From assembly GCA_013285405.1 (NCBI GenBank), contig CP053446.1, positions 1,277,985 through 1,341,984 on the forward strand: DNA of 64,000 nt. The letters run 5' to 3'. The position numbers were made by a program, and so were the translations under genes. This DNA comes from Ignavibacteriota bacterium. Lineage in GTDB: Bacteria; Bacteroidota; Ignavibacteria; Ignavibacteriales; Ignavibacteriaceae. The notes under the pieces were generated by a model, which was not told where the DNA came from, ran no database searches, and worked only from the letters and a program-made list of their open reading frames with translations. Positions 9,294 to 17,735 of the stretch are shown piece after piece (positions within the stretch are counted from its first letter, which is position 1; each line of letters begins with the position of its first letter).

Positions 9294-10025
9294 ATGAAAG
9301 TATTAGTTATCAGTGCTACCGGGGCAACAGGTCGATTGGTTGTTAAACATTTGCTGGATATAAATATTAATGTCAAAGCTGTTGCACGCAATAAAAGCGT
9401 TCTATTAAATGAGTTTAAAAGTAATGATCTTTTAGAAATTATAATAGGAAACATTTCTGAATTTGATTTGAATAAAAACCTTGAATTGATAAATGATTGT
9501 GATTCCATTGTTTGCTGTCTTGGACATAATATTTCTTTAAAAGGAATTATCGGGAAGCCAAGAATGTTAGTGAGAGATTCTATAAAAAATATTTGTACTG
9601 CAATTGAAAGCAGTAAAAAGGATAAAGTAAAACTTATCTTAATGAACACAACAGCTAATATGAATAGAAAATTAAAAGAGAGTTATTCTTATAAAGATAA
9701 AATTGTGCTTTCACTATTAACATTTTTTCTACCACCACATAAAGATAATGTTGGAGCAGCATCTTATTTATCAAATGTTATTGATGAATATAATTCTAAA
9801 ATTGAATGGATAGCCGTACGACCTGATACTCTGATAAATGAAGAGAAAGTAAGTGAATACGAAATTATGGAATCACCAAAAAGAAGTCCTGTTTTTGATG
9901 CTGGAAAAACAAGCAGAATAAATGTTGCTCATTTTATAGTTGAGTTGTTACATCATAATGAGTTATGGAATTTATGGAAATTCAAAATGCCGGTTATTTA
10001 TAATAAGCCAAATCAAAAAAATTAA
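9294..10025 (+). CDS. NAD(P)-binding Rossmann-fold protein (NmrA/SDR-like)
   Basis: The 243-residue product opens with the dinucleotide-binding motif VISATGATGRLVVKHLL, continues with AVARN at the end of strand 2, and has CCLGH near residue 77, as in NAD(P)H-binding reductases of the atypical short-chain class. The usual YxxxK catalytic pair is not obvious, so it may act as a sensor or a reductase of flavin/quinone type. It ends the colinear run starting at 5144, with a 46-base gap before it. The fold is sure, the reaction is not. Confidence 0.75.
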   Translation: MKVLVISATGATGRLVVKHLLDININVKAVARNKSVLLNEFKSNDLLEIIIGNISEFDLNKNLELINDCDSIVCCLGHNISLKGIIGKPRMLVRDSIKNICTAIESSKKDKVKLILMNTTANMNRKLKESYSYKDKIVLSLLTFFLPPHKDNVGAASYLSNVIDEYNSKIEWIAVRPDTLINEEKVSEYEIMESPKRSPVFDAGKTSRINVAHFIVELLHHNELWNLWKFKMPVIYNKPNQKN

Positions 10026-10071
10026 TCCTTTGAAGAATAGAATTTATTCTTTCTGTTTAATTATGAAAATT

Positions 10072-10130
10072 CATAAGTATGTTGAACTATGACATAAAAA
10101 AGGAAATGTTGCAATTACAGTAAATAAAAA
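10072..10130 (+). pseudogene. fragment of an MDR dehydrogenase 3' end
   Basis: The stretch closely matches the 3' end of the intact dehydrogenase gene (bases 8742-8790). Translated, it gives YVEL-stop-HKKGNVAITV against YVEQGHKKGNVVITV in the intact gene. The in-frame stop and the lack of anything upstream show a dead remnant, probably from an earlier tandem copy. It lies between the last operon gene and the terminator at 10128. Confidence 0.75.
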
Positions 10131-10158
10131 ATCCTTCTCAAATGAGAAGGATTTTTCT
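10128..10158. terminator. bidirectional terminator between the operon and tRNA-fMet
   Basis: AATCCTTCTC (10130-10139), a 4-base loop and GAGAAGGATT (10144-10153) pair perfectly over ten bases. A-rich sequence precedes and TTTCTTT follows, so it can stop the plus-strand operon and the minus-strand tRNA transcript. Confidence 0.8.
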
Positions 10159-10162
10159 TTAG

Positions 10163-10235
<73 letters not shown>

Positions 10236-10396
10236 ATGTAATTTCTTTTTTATTTTTCTCTCGAGGGTTTCTGTCGGCTCCGAGCTACTCCGGCTTTTGC
10301 CGGACTCCAACCCCCGATGTAATTTCTTTTTATTTTTCTCTCGAGGGTTTCTGTCGGCTCCGAGCTACTCCGGCTTTTGCCGGACTCCAACCCGCG
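10236..10396 (-). repeat. two tandem ~80-bp repeats imitating the 5' part of the adjacent tRNA-fMet
   Basis: Copy 1 (10236-10316) and copy 2 (10317-10396) are almost identical. Read in the tRNA direction each begins CGSGGGTTGGAG, contains a TCCGG-CAAA-AGCCGGA hairpin, then GTAGCTCGG, GCCGACAGAAACC and an AT-rich spacer ending TTACAT. The CGCGGG-TGGAG and GTAGCTCG blocks match the tRNA's acceptor strand and D-arm in the same order. The repeats end exactly at the tRNA's first base, on its 5' side. Confidence 0.85.
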
Positions 10397-10485
10397 ATGT
10401 AATATTTGTAAAACTAATTTTTTTCAAATTCAAAATTGGAGTGCAAATATAACCATTCATCCCTGCGATGTCAATTAAATAAACC

Positions 10486-10755
10486 TTAGCCATCAATATT
10501 GTTAAAGCTTGATGTAATCCCATCAATAGCCTGTGAACGAACGTGAATTTCATTCAGTTTCTGAATTAAACGAAGAATAACTTTCCTCTTTTCTTCAATA
10601 AGTTCATCCATAAAAGTTTTTACTTCAGGCATATTACACTCGGCTATAACACTTTCATAGTATTTCACGATAGCTGTTTCTTTACGTAGAGCTTCGTTTA
10701 GACTTGCGCATGTGTTCTTACAAGCGTGCTGGCAGTTAAATCCAAGTTCTGACAT
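10486..10755 (-). CDS. small helical protein with N-terminal cysteines (89 aa)
   Basis: The product is almost entirely helical, with an N-terminal CQHACKNTCASL cluster and a YYESVIAECNMPEVKTFMDELIEEKRK segment reminiscent of short rubrerythrin/ferritin-like helical hairpins. It begins 20 bases after the korC-like gene and is probably the last gene of that operon. Metal or iron-sulphur binding by the cysteines is possible but not shown. The family is not recognised with certainty. Confidence 0.65.
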   Translation of the reverse strand: MSELGFNCQHACKNTCASLNEALRKETAIVKYYESVIAECNMPEVKTFMDELIEEKRKVILRLIQKLNEIHVRSQAIDGITSSFNNIDG

Positions 10756-10775
10756 TGTTATTCCTCATGGTTAAA

Positions 10776-11339
10776 TTATGCTGTTGTTGTCTCTTTTAAG
10801 TTGGCAAGCTCTTTTCCTTTTTTAAGTGCTTGCTCATTAACAGGTATCAGGTGATGCCTGTGTTCTGGTAATGCTTTTTTAAGTGCGCTCACAATTGTTT
10901 CTATTTTTACAATCGGTCTTTTCTCAAGAAATGCGCCGACCATTATCATATTTGCTACCTGTTTTGCTTTAAGTTTATCGGCTTCTTCAATTGCAGGTAT
11001 GCAGATAATATCAATATCATCTCTTGTCGGAGGACGAATTATTGTTGATTGTTCATAGAGGAGTACTCCTCCCGGTTTTACTGCTTTCTCAAATTTATCA
11101 AGTGATGGCTGATTAAGAACGATGGCTGAATCAAATTTCGTAATGATGGGTGAGCTTATTCTTGCATCGGAAACAATAACAATACAATTTGCCGTTCCAC
11201 CGCGCATTTCAGGACCATAAGATGGCATCCAGCTTACTTCTTTTCCTTCAATCATTCCAGAGTAAGCGATGATGCTTCCCATTGAAAGGACTCCCTGTCC
11301 TCCAAAACCAGCACATATAATTTCATGTTCTTGTCGCAT
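10776..11339 (-). CDS. korC: 2-oxoacid:ferredoxin oxidoreductase, gamma subunit
   Basis: The 187-residue protein opens with EIICAGFGGQGVLSMGSIIAYSG and has WMPSYGPEMRGGTANC, both diagnostic for the gamma subunit of the pyruvate/2-oxoglutarate:ferredoxin oxidoreductase family. With the alpha, beta and delta genes just upstream it completes a four-subunit enzyme that interconverts a 2-oxoacid plus CoA with an acyl-CoA and CO2, using ferredoxin. In reductive-TCA organisms the 2-oxoglutarate version can run as a carboxylase. Substrate choice (2-oxoglutarate versus other) is inferred from overall style. It begins 33 bases after the beta subunit. Confidence 0.9.
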   Translation of the reverse strand: MRQEHEIICAGFGGQGVLSMGSIIAYSGMIEGKEVSWMPSYGPEMRGGTANCIVIVSDARISSPIITKFDSAIVLNQPSLDKFEKAVKPGGVLLYEQSTIIRPPTRDDIDIICIPAIEEADKLKAKQVANMIMVGAFLEKRPIVKIETIVSALKKALPEHRHHLIPVNEQALKKGKELANLKETTTA

Positions 11340-11372
11340 TTTAATATCCTGTTTTTTCTTTTAGAAAAACTT

Positions 11373-12170
11373 TTAAACTTTTTCCGGAACTTTAAGATCA
11401 CCAAGCGGATAAACTGGAAACATTGTTTCCTCAAGATATTTGTTTGATTCGATTGGTGTCATTCTCCAGCCGGATGGACAGTTTGAAACTACTTCAACAA
11501 AACAAGTTCCTTTTCCTTCTTTTTGAAATTGGAAAGATTTTTCGATTGCTTTCTTCAGTTTCCTAACTGCGCCTGGAGTGTGAACTGCTTGCCGAGTTAC
11601 ATAGTAAGCACCGGGCAATTGAACAAGCAGGTCTGCAATTTTTATAGGATGTCCAACCGATTTAACATCGCGTCCATAAGGTGATGTAGTAGTAACCTGT
11701 CCGGGCAATGAGGTCGGAGCCATTTGCCCGCCGGTCATTCCATAAATTCCGTTATTGATGAACAACATCAGGATGTTCTCTCCTCTGTTAACTGTATGAA
11801 TTGTTTCTGCTGTACCGATTGCTGCAAGATCGCCATCTCCCTGGTACGAGAAAACATAACGATCTGGTAAAACTCTTTTTATTCCTGTTGCAACAGCACT
11901 TGCTCTTCCATGAGCAGCTTCCTGCATATCAACATTCATATAGTGATATGCAAAAACAGAACAGCCAACAGGAGCAACCCCTATCGTTTTATCCTGAATG
12001 TCTAACTCTGCAACAACTTCCATCAAAACTCTATGAACAACGCTGTGTCCACAACCGGGGCAATAATGGAATGGAGTATCTGTAAGTGTTTCCATCGGTC
12101 TGCAATAGACCATTTCCATTCCTTCTGCATCCGGCGGAAAATCTAAATTTGTTGGTCTTTCTATTGACAT
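11373..12170 (-). CDS. korB: 2-oxoacid:ferredoxin oxidoreductase, beta subunit (TPP-binding)
   Basis: The 265-residue subunit carries thiamine diphosphate and part of the iron-sulphur path. YCPGCGHSVVHRVL (about residues 37-50) holds the CxxC typical of this subunit. The TPP/Mg motif runs from YQGDGDLAAIGTAE to NNGIYGMTGGQ (about 113-145). Its length matches the family. It is 24 bases after korA and before korC in the same direction, so the complex is made from one transcript. Confidence 0.93.
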   Translation of the reverse strand: MSIERPTNLDFPPDAEGMEMVYCRPMETLTDTPFHYCPGCGHSVVHRVLMEVVAELDIQDKTIGVAPVGCSVFAYHYMNVDMQEAAHGRASAVATGIKRVLPDRYVFSYQGDGDLAAIGTAETIHTVNRGENILMLFINNGIYGMTGGQMAPTSLPGQVTTTSPYGRDVKSVGHPIKIADLLVQLPGAYYVTRQAVHTPGAVRKLKKAIEKSFQFQKEGKGTCFVEVVSNCPSGWRMTPIESNKYLEETMFPVYPLGDLKVPEKV

Positions 12171-12194
12171 TATTTAATCTCCTATTAAACTCTT

Positions 12195-13295
12195 TTAATC
12201 TTGAAGAACATTTTTATTGTCCAGAATTGATTCTATTTCATTAAGCACATCATCCGGTGATGGAATCATTCCGCCCATTCTTCCTGTAAAGTGAACCGGT
12301 ACTTTTCCTTCAACTGCTAATCGTACATCTTCAACCATTTGTCCTGCATTCATTTCTACCGACATTATAAAATCAACCTGATCAGCAAGCTCATTTAATT
12401 TTTTATATGGAAAAGGATAAAGAGTAATTGGTCTGAGCAATCCAATCTTTATTCCTTTTTCTCTTCCGAGGTCAACTGTTTTCTGACAAATACGTGACGA
12501 CAATCCAAAAGCAACGAGAAGAATTTCTGCATCCTTTGTTTTAATTTCTTCAAATCTTACTTCATCCTTTTCAATCTTCCTGTATTTTTCCTGAAGCTGA
12601 AGATTTACCTGTTCCATCTCTTCCGGTTTAATAAAGAGTGAAGTTATGATATTGTGATCTCTTTCTTTTGTTTTGCCTGTAGTTGCCCAGGGTGTTGCAA
12701 CTTTTTTTAATGAGCCCTCTTCAGGAAGAATAACTTTTTCCATCATCTGTCCAAGAGCACCATCAGTTAAAATCATTGCAGGATTTCTGTACTTTTCTGC
12801 AAGACGAAATCCATCAAAAACAAAGTCAGCCATTTCCTGAACTGAAGCAGGAGCTAAAACAATCAGATGATAATCTCCGTGTCCACCGCCCTTTACTGCC
12901 TGAAAATAATCTCCCTGTGATGGTTGAATTGTTCCCAATCCAGGACCACCACGAACAACATTCACAACCAAACAAGGAAGTTGAGCAGAAGCAATATATG
13001 ACAACCCTTCCTGCATTAAACTAATTCCGGGACCTGATGAAGAAGTCATAACTCTTGCACCGGCACCTGCAGCTCCGTAAATCATATTGATCGAGGCAAT
13101 TTCGCTTTCAGCCTGAAGAACAAGTCCGTGACGTTTTGGAATTTCTCTTTCAAGATATTCCAGAACTTCTGATTGCGGCGTAATCGGGTATCCAAAGTAC
13201 GCGTCAATGTCAGCACGAATAGCAGCTTCGGCAAGTGCTTCGTTGCCTTTCATTAGTTTTGCTTCATCAATTTTGTTTTTTTTCTCTTCCATCAT
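12195..13295 (-). CDS. korA: 2-oxoacid:ferredoxin oxidoreductase, alpha subunit
   Basis: The 366-residue subunit has the pyrimidine-binding domain typical of this family: GNEALAEAAIRADIDAYFGYP near the N-terminus, the SEIASINMIYGAAGAGARVMTSSSGPG stretch around 63-90 given here only by its key GAAxAGxRxxTxSSGPG pattern, and a C-terminal domain with FGLSSRICQK. Two adjacent ATG codons start it; AAAGG precedes both. It follows korD by 33 bases. The lack of the gamma domain fusion agrees with the separate korC gene. Confidence 0.92.
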   Translation of the reverse strand: MMEEKKNKIDEAKLMKGNEALAEAAIRADIDAYFGYPITPQSEVLEYLEREIPKRHGLVLQAESEIASINMIYGAAGAGARVMTSSSGPGISLMQEGLSYIASAQLPCLVVNVVRGGPGLGTIQPSQGDYFQAVKGGGHGDYHLIVLAPASVQEMADFVFDGFRLAEKYRNPAMILTDGALGQMMEKVILPEEGSLKKVATPWATTGKTKERDHNIITSLFIKPEEMEQVNLQLQEKYRKIEKDEVRFEEIKTKDAEILLVAFGLSSRICQKTVDLGREKGIKIGLLRPITLYPFPYKKLNELADQVDFIMSVEMNAGQMVEDVRLAVEGKVPVHFTGRMGGMIPSPDDVLNEIESILDNKNVLQD

Positions 13296-13328
13296 AAAAC
13301 CTTTAAGTATTTTTCTTGTTAGATGAAC

Positions 13329-13571
13329 TTATTCTTTTAGTGCTACTTTTTTTGCAGGCTTTGGCTGTCTGTAAACTGTGATTGCTGCTTCAGGACAAAC
13401 GAGCGCACAATTAACACAGCCTGTACATTTATCTTCCAGCAATTCAACGAAGCGATAGCCTTTTTCATTAAATTGCTGTGAAAGACGCAGACCATCTTGC
13501 GGGCATGCAATTATACAAAGTTCGCAGCCCTTGCAAATTACTCCGTTAATTTTTACGGTTCCTTTAATCAT
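13329..13571 (-). CDS. korD: 2-oxoacid:ferredoxin oxidoreductase, delta subunit (2x[4Fe-4S] ferredoxin)
   Basis: The 80-residue protein has two classical CxxCxxCxxxCP motifs, CKGCELCIIACP and CTGCVNCALVCP, binding two [4Fe-4S] clusters. It relays electrons from the TPP site to free ferredoxin. As the first gene of the kor run, it sets the order D-A-B-C. The 278 bases upstream contain no gene and should hold the operon promoter. Confidence 0.9.
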   Translation of the reverse strand: MIKGTVKINGVICKGCELCIIACPQDGLRLSQQFNEKGYRFVELLEDKCTGCVNCALVCPEAAITVYRQPKPAKKVALKE

Positions 13572-13849
13572 TGTTTAACTTTCTTATAAAATTGAATTAT
13601 TTATTATAAAGGAATTTTGACAACATATATGCCATCGGAACTCCTTATCTTAAAAGGATTTTAGGCTAAAAAGGCTTAGGTAATTTTCAGTTTTAAGAAG
13701 ATAGGAGAATGGGGTCTTCCTAATTTCGAGAAGTAAAATAACTTGGTTTAAGCAACTATTAAGAAAGCAAAATTAAGTATTAGAGATGAAATCTTTTGAA
13801 AAGATGCTATCTCTTTTTTGTCAAGCATCTATTCGATATTGACCTGAAG

Positions 13850-14785
13850 TCAGCCTCTGTTTGTTCTCACCATTCTCGAATATAGAGAAAGTTTCGGATC
13901 GAATAAAAATTTCAACCAAAGTTTACACCATGATTTATGATAGACAAGGTTATCATAAAACTCTGGCGCTGTTTTTTTTAATAGCGGAAGTTTGTTCCAT
14001 GGCACGGATGGAAAATCATGATGCTCGTTGTGATAACCAACATTCAACGATGGAATATTCATCGGACCATAATAACTGTAAGTTTCCTGTGGTGGTGCAA
14101 CAAGAAAATGTTCCTGTATCCATCTTGCACCAAGCGGATGAAGACCAATTGAGAAAATGAGAGAGAAGACCAGATACAAAAAAGCAATCCAGCCGAAGTA
14201 ATAAATAATTACTGCATCAACTGCAAAGACAACAATCCAGTTGATAATTACCCAGGAATTCATAAATTCAATTTCTTTGAGACGCATTGTTCTGAATACC
14301 TGAAAGAATGGAAAGAAAAGTTCCCAAAGCATTTTCCCGATGAATGTATTCCCAATAAGTTTTGCTTCCCACTTGCTGGCGAGATCCGCATCAAGATAAT
14401 AATCTCCCTGGAATGAATGGTGCTTCAGGTGATATGATTTGAATGAAACATAACTCGGAACTACTTTCGGCAGGTCGGCAATAATTCCGAAAACTGTGTT
14501 GAGCGTTCTGTTCTTAAAAATCAAATTGTGAGATGCTTCGTGAATCAGCACAAAAAGATTATGATCAGCAAAAGCACCGATTAAAAATGCAACGATAATT
14601 GTCAGCCACCACGCCTGATCGGCGAGCAGGTAAGCAATTACAAATTGCAGAGCCACAACAATAATTGTAATCACAGCACTGATAGGATTCTTGCCAATCA
14701 GATTTCTAACTTCCGGATGTGCTTTTAGAATTTGTTTCGTTCTTTCCTTGTGCGGTTCCGGTTTATCTGAATATTGAAAGTCCAT
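13850..14785 (-). CDS. fatty acid desaturase resembling sphingolipid delta-4 desaturase
   Basis: The 311-residue membrane protein has the three His boxes of di-iron desaturases: HEASHN, HLKHH and HNEHH. The context of the last box (NVGYHNEHHDFP), the YDNLVYHKSW tail with YSRM, and an N-terminal HPEVRNLIGKNP segment recall dihydroceramide delta-4 desaturase (DEGS/DES1) and its Lipid_DES N-terminal motif more than ordinary bacterial acyl desaturases. About four to six membrane helices separate the boxes. It would introduce a double bond or hydroxyl into a long-chain base or acyl chain. The family is sure, the ceramide substrate is inferred. It is transcribed alone. Confidence 0.85.
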   Translation of the reverse strand: MDFQYSDKPEPHKERTKQILKAHPEVRNLIGKNPISAVITIIVVALQFVIAYLLADQAWWLTIIVAFLIGAFADHNLFVLIHEASHNLIFKNRTLNTVFGIIADLPKVVPSYVSFKSYHLKHHSFQGDYYLDADLASKWEAKLIGNTFIGKMLWELFFPFFQVFRTMRLKEIEFMNSWVIINWIVVFAVDAVIIYYFGWIAFLYLVFSLIFSIGLHPLGARWIQEHFLVAPPQETYSYYGPMNIPSLNVGYHNEHHDFPSVPWNKLPLLKKTAPEFYDNLVYHKSWCKLWLKFLFDPKLSLYSRMVRTNRG

Positions 14786-14975
14786 TTTTTATTCTTGTTG
14801 TTTCATCTAACAAAACAAATGTAAATAAAACCACATAAGGAACAAACAATAGATAGCAACTAATATTTTTTCTTATTTGTTAAAACGCCGTTAAAAATCC
14901 CAATCCAATCTTACCGTATTTATCTAAAAAGTAATAAGGTAGTAAGAATGATTCGCTGAGAATTAGTGGTAACTA

Positions 14976-15695
14976 TTATCTTTTCAAAGCAACGATTACA
15001 AAATACCGGGGCAGTAATTCCTTAACTGGGGCGACTACAGACGAAGTTTTGATATCTGGATTACCAAATAGCGTATAAATAATTTTTCTAATGTATCTGT
15101 TCCTGTAAACTTTTTTTCGCTGTCTTTGTCCGTACAAATTATTTTTATCTGTCGAAAAGCCATTCTCGTTCAATAATAGTAGTAATTCTTCAGGAATAAA
15201 TTCCTGAATATGAAATTCATTTGAGGGTTTATCGTTGAGTGAATTACAATTTGGTGATGTAACAGGGCGATTTGGCGATGAAATAAGTAATGTCCCTCCG
15301 GAATCAAGCAGGTTGTAAAGGTTTATAATTGCTGCTTTGTAGTTTTTGATATGCTCGATCGTTTCAAAGCAGCTTATCAGATCAAATTTCCTTTCAAATC
15401 TGAAAGTACAAATATCGCCAATTGAATACCCAATCTGTTCCGATGCATAATTGTCTTTTGCGTATTTGATTAGCTTATTGTTGATATCAGCACCAAAATA
15501 ATTTTTCGCTCCGGCTTGAATGAACATTGGTCCGGCATAACCAACACCGCAGGCAATATCAAGAATAGATTTATCCTTAACAAAATTGCAAGCGAATTTA
15601 TATCGCTCAAGATGATCTGCTTCTATTCTTTCCCCTGATTTTCCCGGGATGAAATATTCACCTGTAAAGCTCAGAGAGTTATCGGAGTTAGTCAT
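14976..15695 (-). CDS. class I SAM-dependent methyltransferase
   Basis: The 239-residue product has SAM motif I ILDIACGVGYAGP, the acidic GADINNK after strand 2, and FDLISCFETIEHIKNYKAAI as in Methyltransf_11/23 enzymes. The N-terminal GEYFIPGKSGERIEADHLERY segment occurs in methyltransferases acting on sugars or polyketide-like glycans, so a surface glycan substrate is possible. It stands alone between the desaturase and the divergent hydrogenase-regulator gene. Confidence 0.8.
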   Translation of the reverse strand: MTNSDNSLSFTGEYFIPGKSGERIEADHLERYKFACNFVKDKSILDIACGVGYAGPMFIQAGAKNYFGADINNKLIKYAKDNYASEQIGYSIGDICTFRFERKFDLISCFETIEHIKNYKAAIINLYNLLDSGGTLLISSPNRPVTSPNCNSLNDKPSNEFHIQEFIPEELLLLLNENGFSTDKNNLYGQRQRKKVYRNRYIRKIIYTLFGNPDIKTSSVVAPVKELLPRYFVIVALKR

Positions 15696-15839
15696 TTCTT
15701 AAATAATTTTCTTAATAAATTTTCTTCATAATGTAACTTATTTTGTATGCAAAACTAAATCAAATGTCTGATAACAATCAAAGAATATTTTTTCATAATT
15801 TTGATATATCAATTCACATAACTTTTCAGGGAGATGGAT

Positions 15840-16100
15840 ATGAAAACAATTCTTTTAATTCTCATTGGCAAAAGAAAAGATGCTGCCGTAAAAGTTCAGC
15901 AAATACTTACTGCATGGGGCTGTAATATTAAAACGCGTCTTGGTATTCACGACGGAGTGCTGGAAAATTGTTCTGATACAGGATTACTTATTCTCGAACT
16001 TGTTGGGAAGAAGGAAGACAATAAAGAAATTGCCCGGAAAGTTGCTTTAATCACGGGTGTGTCCTCGCAGCTTGTTGAGCTCTCATCACCTTCAGAATAA
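15840..16100 (+). CDS. TM1266-type ACT-domain protein, putative [FeFe]-hydrogenase system regulator
   Basis: The 86 residues fold as a single ferredoxin-like ACT/NikR-C type domain: TILLILIGKRKDAAVKVQQIL, then IKTRLGIHDGV and TGLLILELVG. This matches the small proteins found beside iron-only hydrogenase genes and described as putative hydrogenase-system regulators. I prefer ATG 15840, with AGGGAG six bases upstream, over the ATG at 15834 inside that ribosome site. It converges with the histidine kinase at 16127 and lies 1.6 kb from hydA, which supports the call. Confidence 0.75.
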   Translation: MKTILLILIGKRKDAAVKVQQILTAWGCNIKTRLGIHDGVLENCSDTGLLILELVGKKEDNKEIARKVALITGVSSQLVELSSPSE

Positions 16101-16126
16101 TTGGCTGAAAAAATTTTAAATTTATT

Positions 16127-17563
16127 TTAACTGCTGATTTTCAGAGCAGGCGGAGAATTGTTTTTTTCTTTTTTATCAAACGGCAGTTCTATTGTAAAAC
16201 AAGAGCCTGAATGATCTCTTGTTGCCATCCTTGAAGGACTTAAAACATTAATTGTACCTTCGTGTCTTTCAATAATTCTCTTCACAACAGAGAGTCCAAG
16301 TCCGGAACCTTCAGAGACAATCTTCCTCACATTGTTCGCACGATAAAAATCTTTAAAGATTTTAGGCAGTTCATTTTCGGGAATTCCAACACCATCATCA
16401 CATACTTCGATAAAAAGATTTTTACTGTTAGAATTTATTATTACTTCAACATTGCCTCCATCAACTCCGTATTTAATCGCATTCCCGATAAGATTCGAGA
16501 TGGCAATATCTAATAAGAATTTATCGCCCCTGATTTTGACTTTCTTCTCTCTATTGTCAAACAGTTTTAATTTTATCAGATGCGCATCTGCCGAGGCTTT
16601 CCTTCTTTTAATTACACCGGAAACTATTTCAAAAATTTCAAGTTCTTCTTCGTCATACTGATCATACAAAGTCAGCTTGGAAACATTGAGCACATCGTTT
16701 ATCATTTGAATACCTTCATCGGTTCTGTGTTTTGCTCTTACCAACTTTTCCTCGATTGTTTCATCAATTGGACCGAGAAATTTCTGTAAAATAATGTCAA
16801 TGTATGAAGCTACTGCAACTATGGGTGTTTTTATTTCGTGCACAATTCCCATTATATATTTTTGTTTTTCTTTCTCGGCAGCATTTATTTTTTTCATCGA
16901 ATCAACAAGATCTTTTTCGCGTTTATAAAGCTGCCGCGCCATTCCATTCGCAAGGTAAACGCTCACGAATATCACAAAGGCAAAAGTAAAAAGAAACGCA
17001 CTTATGTAATGCAAATTATTATACAACGGAAAACTCAATAGTCCATCAATTGAATGATGAACAATTAATTGCGAGTATTCGAGAATCGTCAGAGTAGAAA
17101 AACCAAGAACAAAAACAGCAGCCATTGTATATACCAACACACCCGGCAGAATTAAACTTCCGATTATCACGAGAAAGACAAATTGCATGTAAAGCGGAGA
17201 TTCAATACTGCCGGTAAAATAAACAAGCAGCAACAATGCAATTAAATCGAGAATCATCTGCAGTAATGCAATGTATAACGGATTGAATCTTTCAAAATCT
17301 AACAGCACATACTTTCTCAAACGATGAAGCAATGCATTATAAAATAAAATGGATGCGATAATGCTTACTCCGGCTGATAGCTGAGTTTCAGAATAATTTA
17401 TTTTGAAGATGAATGTTGTGATGAAAAGAAAAGCACTCAGCAATATTACGATTCCATATCGCAATTTAATGAACCAGAGATTTCTTCTGCGGATTGCTTC
17501 CCAGAATTCATTCTGATCCCGTGCCCAGTCGGGCACCATGCTCATCATTAGTTTATTGAACAA
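16127..17563 (-). CDS. membrane sensor histidine kinase next to the hydrogenase genes
   Basis: The 478-residue protein has six membrane helices (about residues 30-210) without a large extracellular domain, then a HisKA domain with IVHEIKTPIVAV (His near 242). An HATPase_c domain follows with N-box LIGNAIKYG, DDGVGIPENE and GSGLGLSVVKRI. The start shown is TTG; an in-frame ATG lies five codons in. It follows hydA in the same direction after a 172-base gap. The single-domain receiver at 21328, at the other end of the hydrogenase genes, is a candidate partner. It may sense a membrane redox state, but this is inferred. Confidence 0.88.
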   Translation of the reverse strand: MFNKLMMSMVPDWARDQNEFWEAIRRRNLWFIKLRYGIVILLSAFLFITTFIFKINYSETQLSAGVSIIASILFYNALLHRLRKYVLLDFERFNPLYIALLQMILDLIALLLLVYFTGSIESPLYMQFVFLVIIGSLILPGVLVYTMAAVFVLGFSTLTILEYSQLIVHHSIDGLLSFPLYNNLHYISAFLFTFAFVIFVSVYLANGMARQLYKREKDLVDSMKKINAAEKEKQKYIMGIVHEIKTPIVAVASYIDIILQKFLGPIDETIEEKLVRAKHRTDEGIQMINDVLNVSKLTLYDQYDEEELEIFEIVSGVIKRRKASADAHLIKLKLFDNREKKVKIRGDKFLLDIAISNLIGNAIKYGVDGGNVEVIINSNSKNLFIEVCDDGVGIPENELPKIFKDFYRANNVRKIVSEGSGLGLSVVKRIIERHEGTINVLSPSRMATRDHSGSCFTIELPFDKKEKNNSPPALKISS

Positions 17564-17631
17564 GTGTTTTCCGTTGCTAGTTGATTTAATTAATAACTTT
17601 ATCGCCAGTTAGAGAAATATACGGTTATACA

Positions 17632-17729
17632 GGTATAAAGGTATAGGGAAATAAAGTTTTTAAATTACAAAAGCGAAAAAGTCAAAAACTAAATTTCTAT
17701 AATATTTTATATCCTCTATACCTTATACC
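17632..17729. repeat. inverted repeat between hydA and the histidine kinase
   Basis: GGTATAAAGGTATAG (17632-17646) and CTATACCTTATACC (17716-17729) pair over 14 bases with one bulge and enclose about 69 bases. The direct GGTATA repetition inside each arm suggests a small mobile repeat more than a terminator, although it sits directly 3' of the hydA stop. Confidence 0.5.
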
Positions 17730-17735
17730 GAACCT

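Noticed and set aside
11252-11434. Minus-strand 60-codon frame at the korB/korC junction
   Set aside because: It overlaps both real genes in another frame and has no ribosome site.
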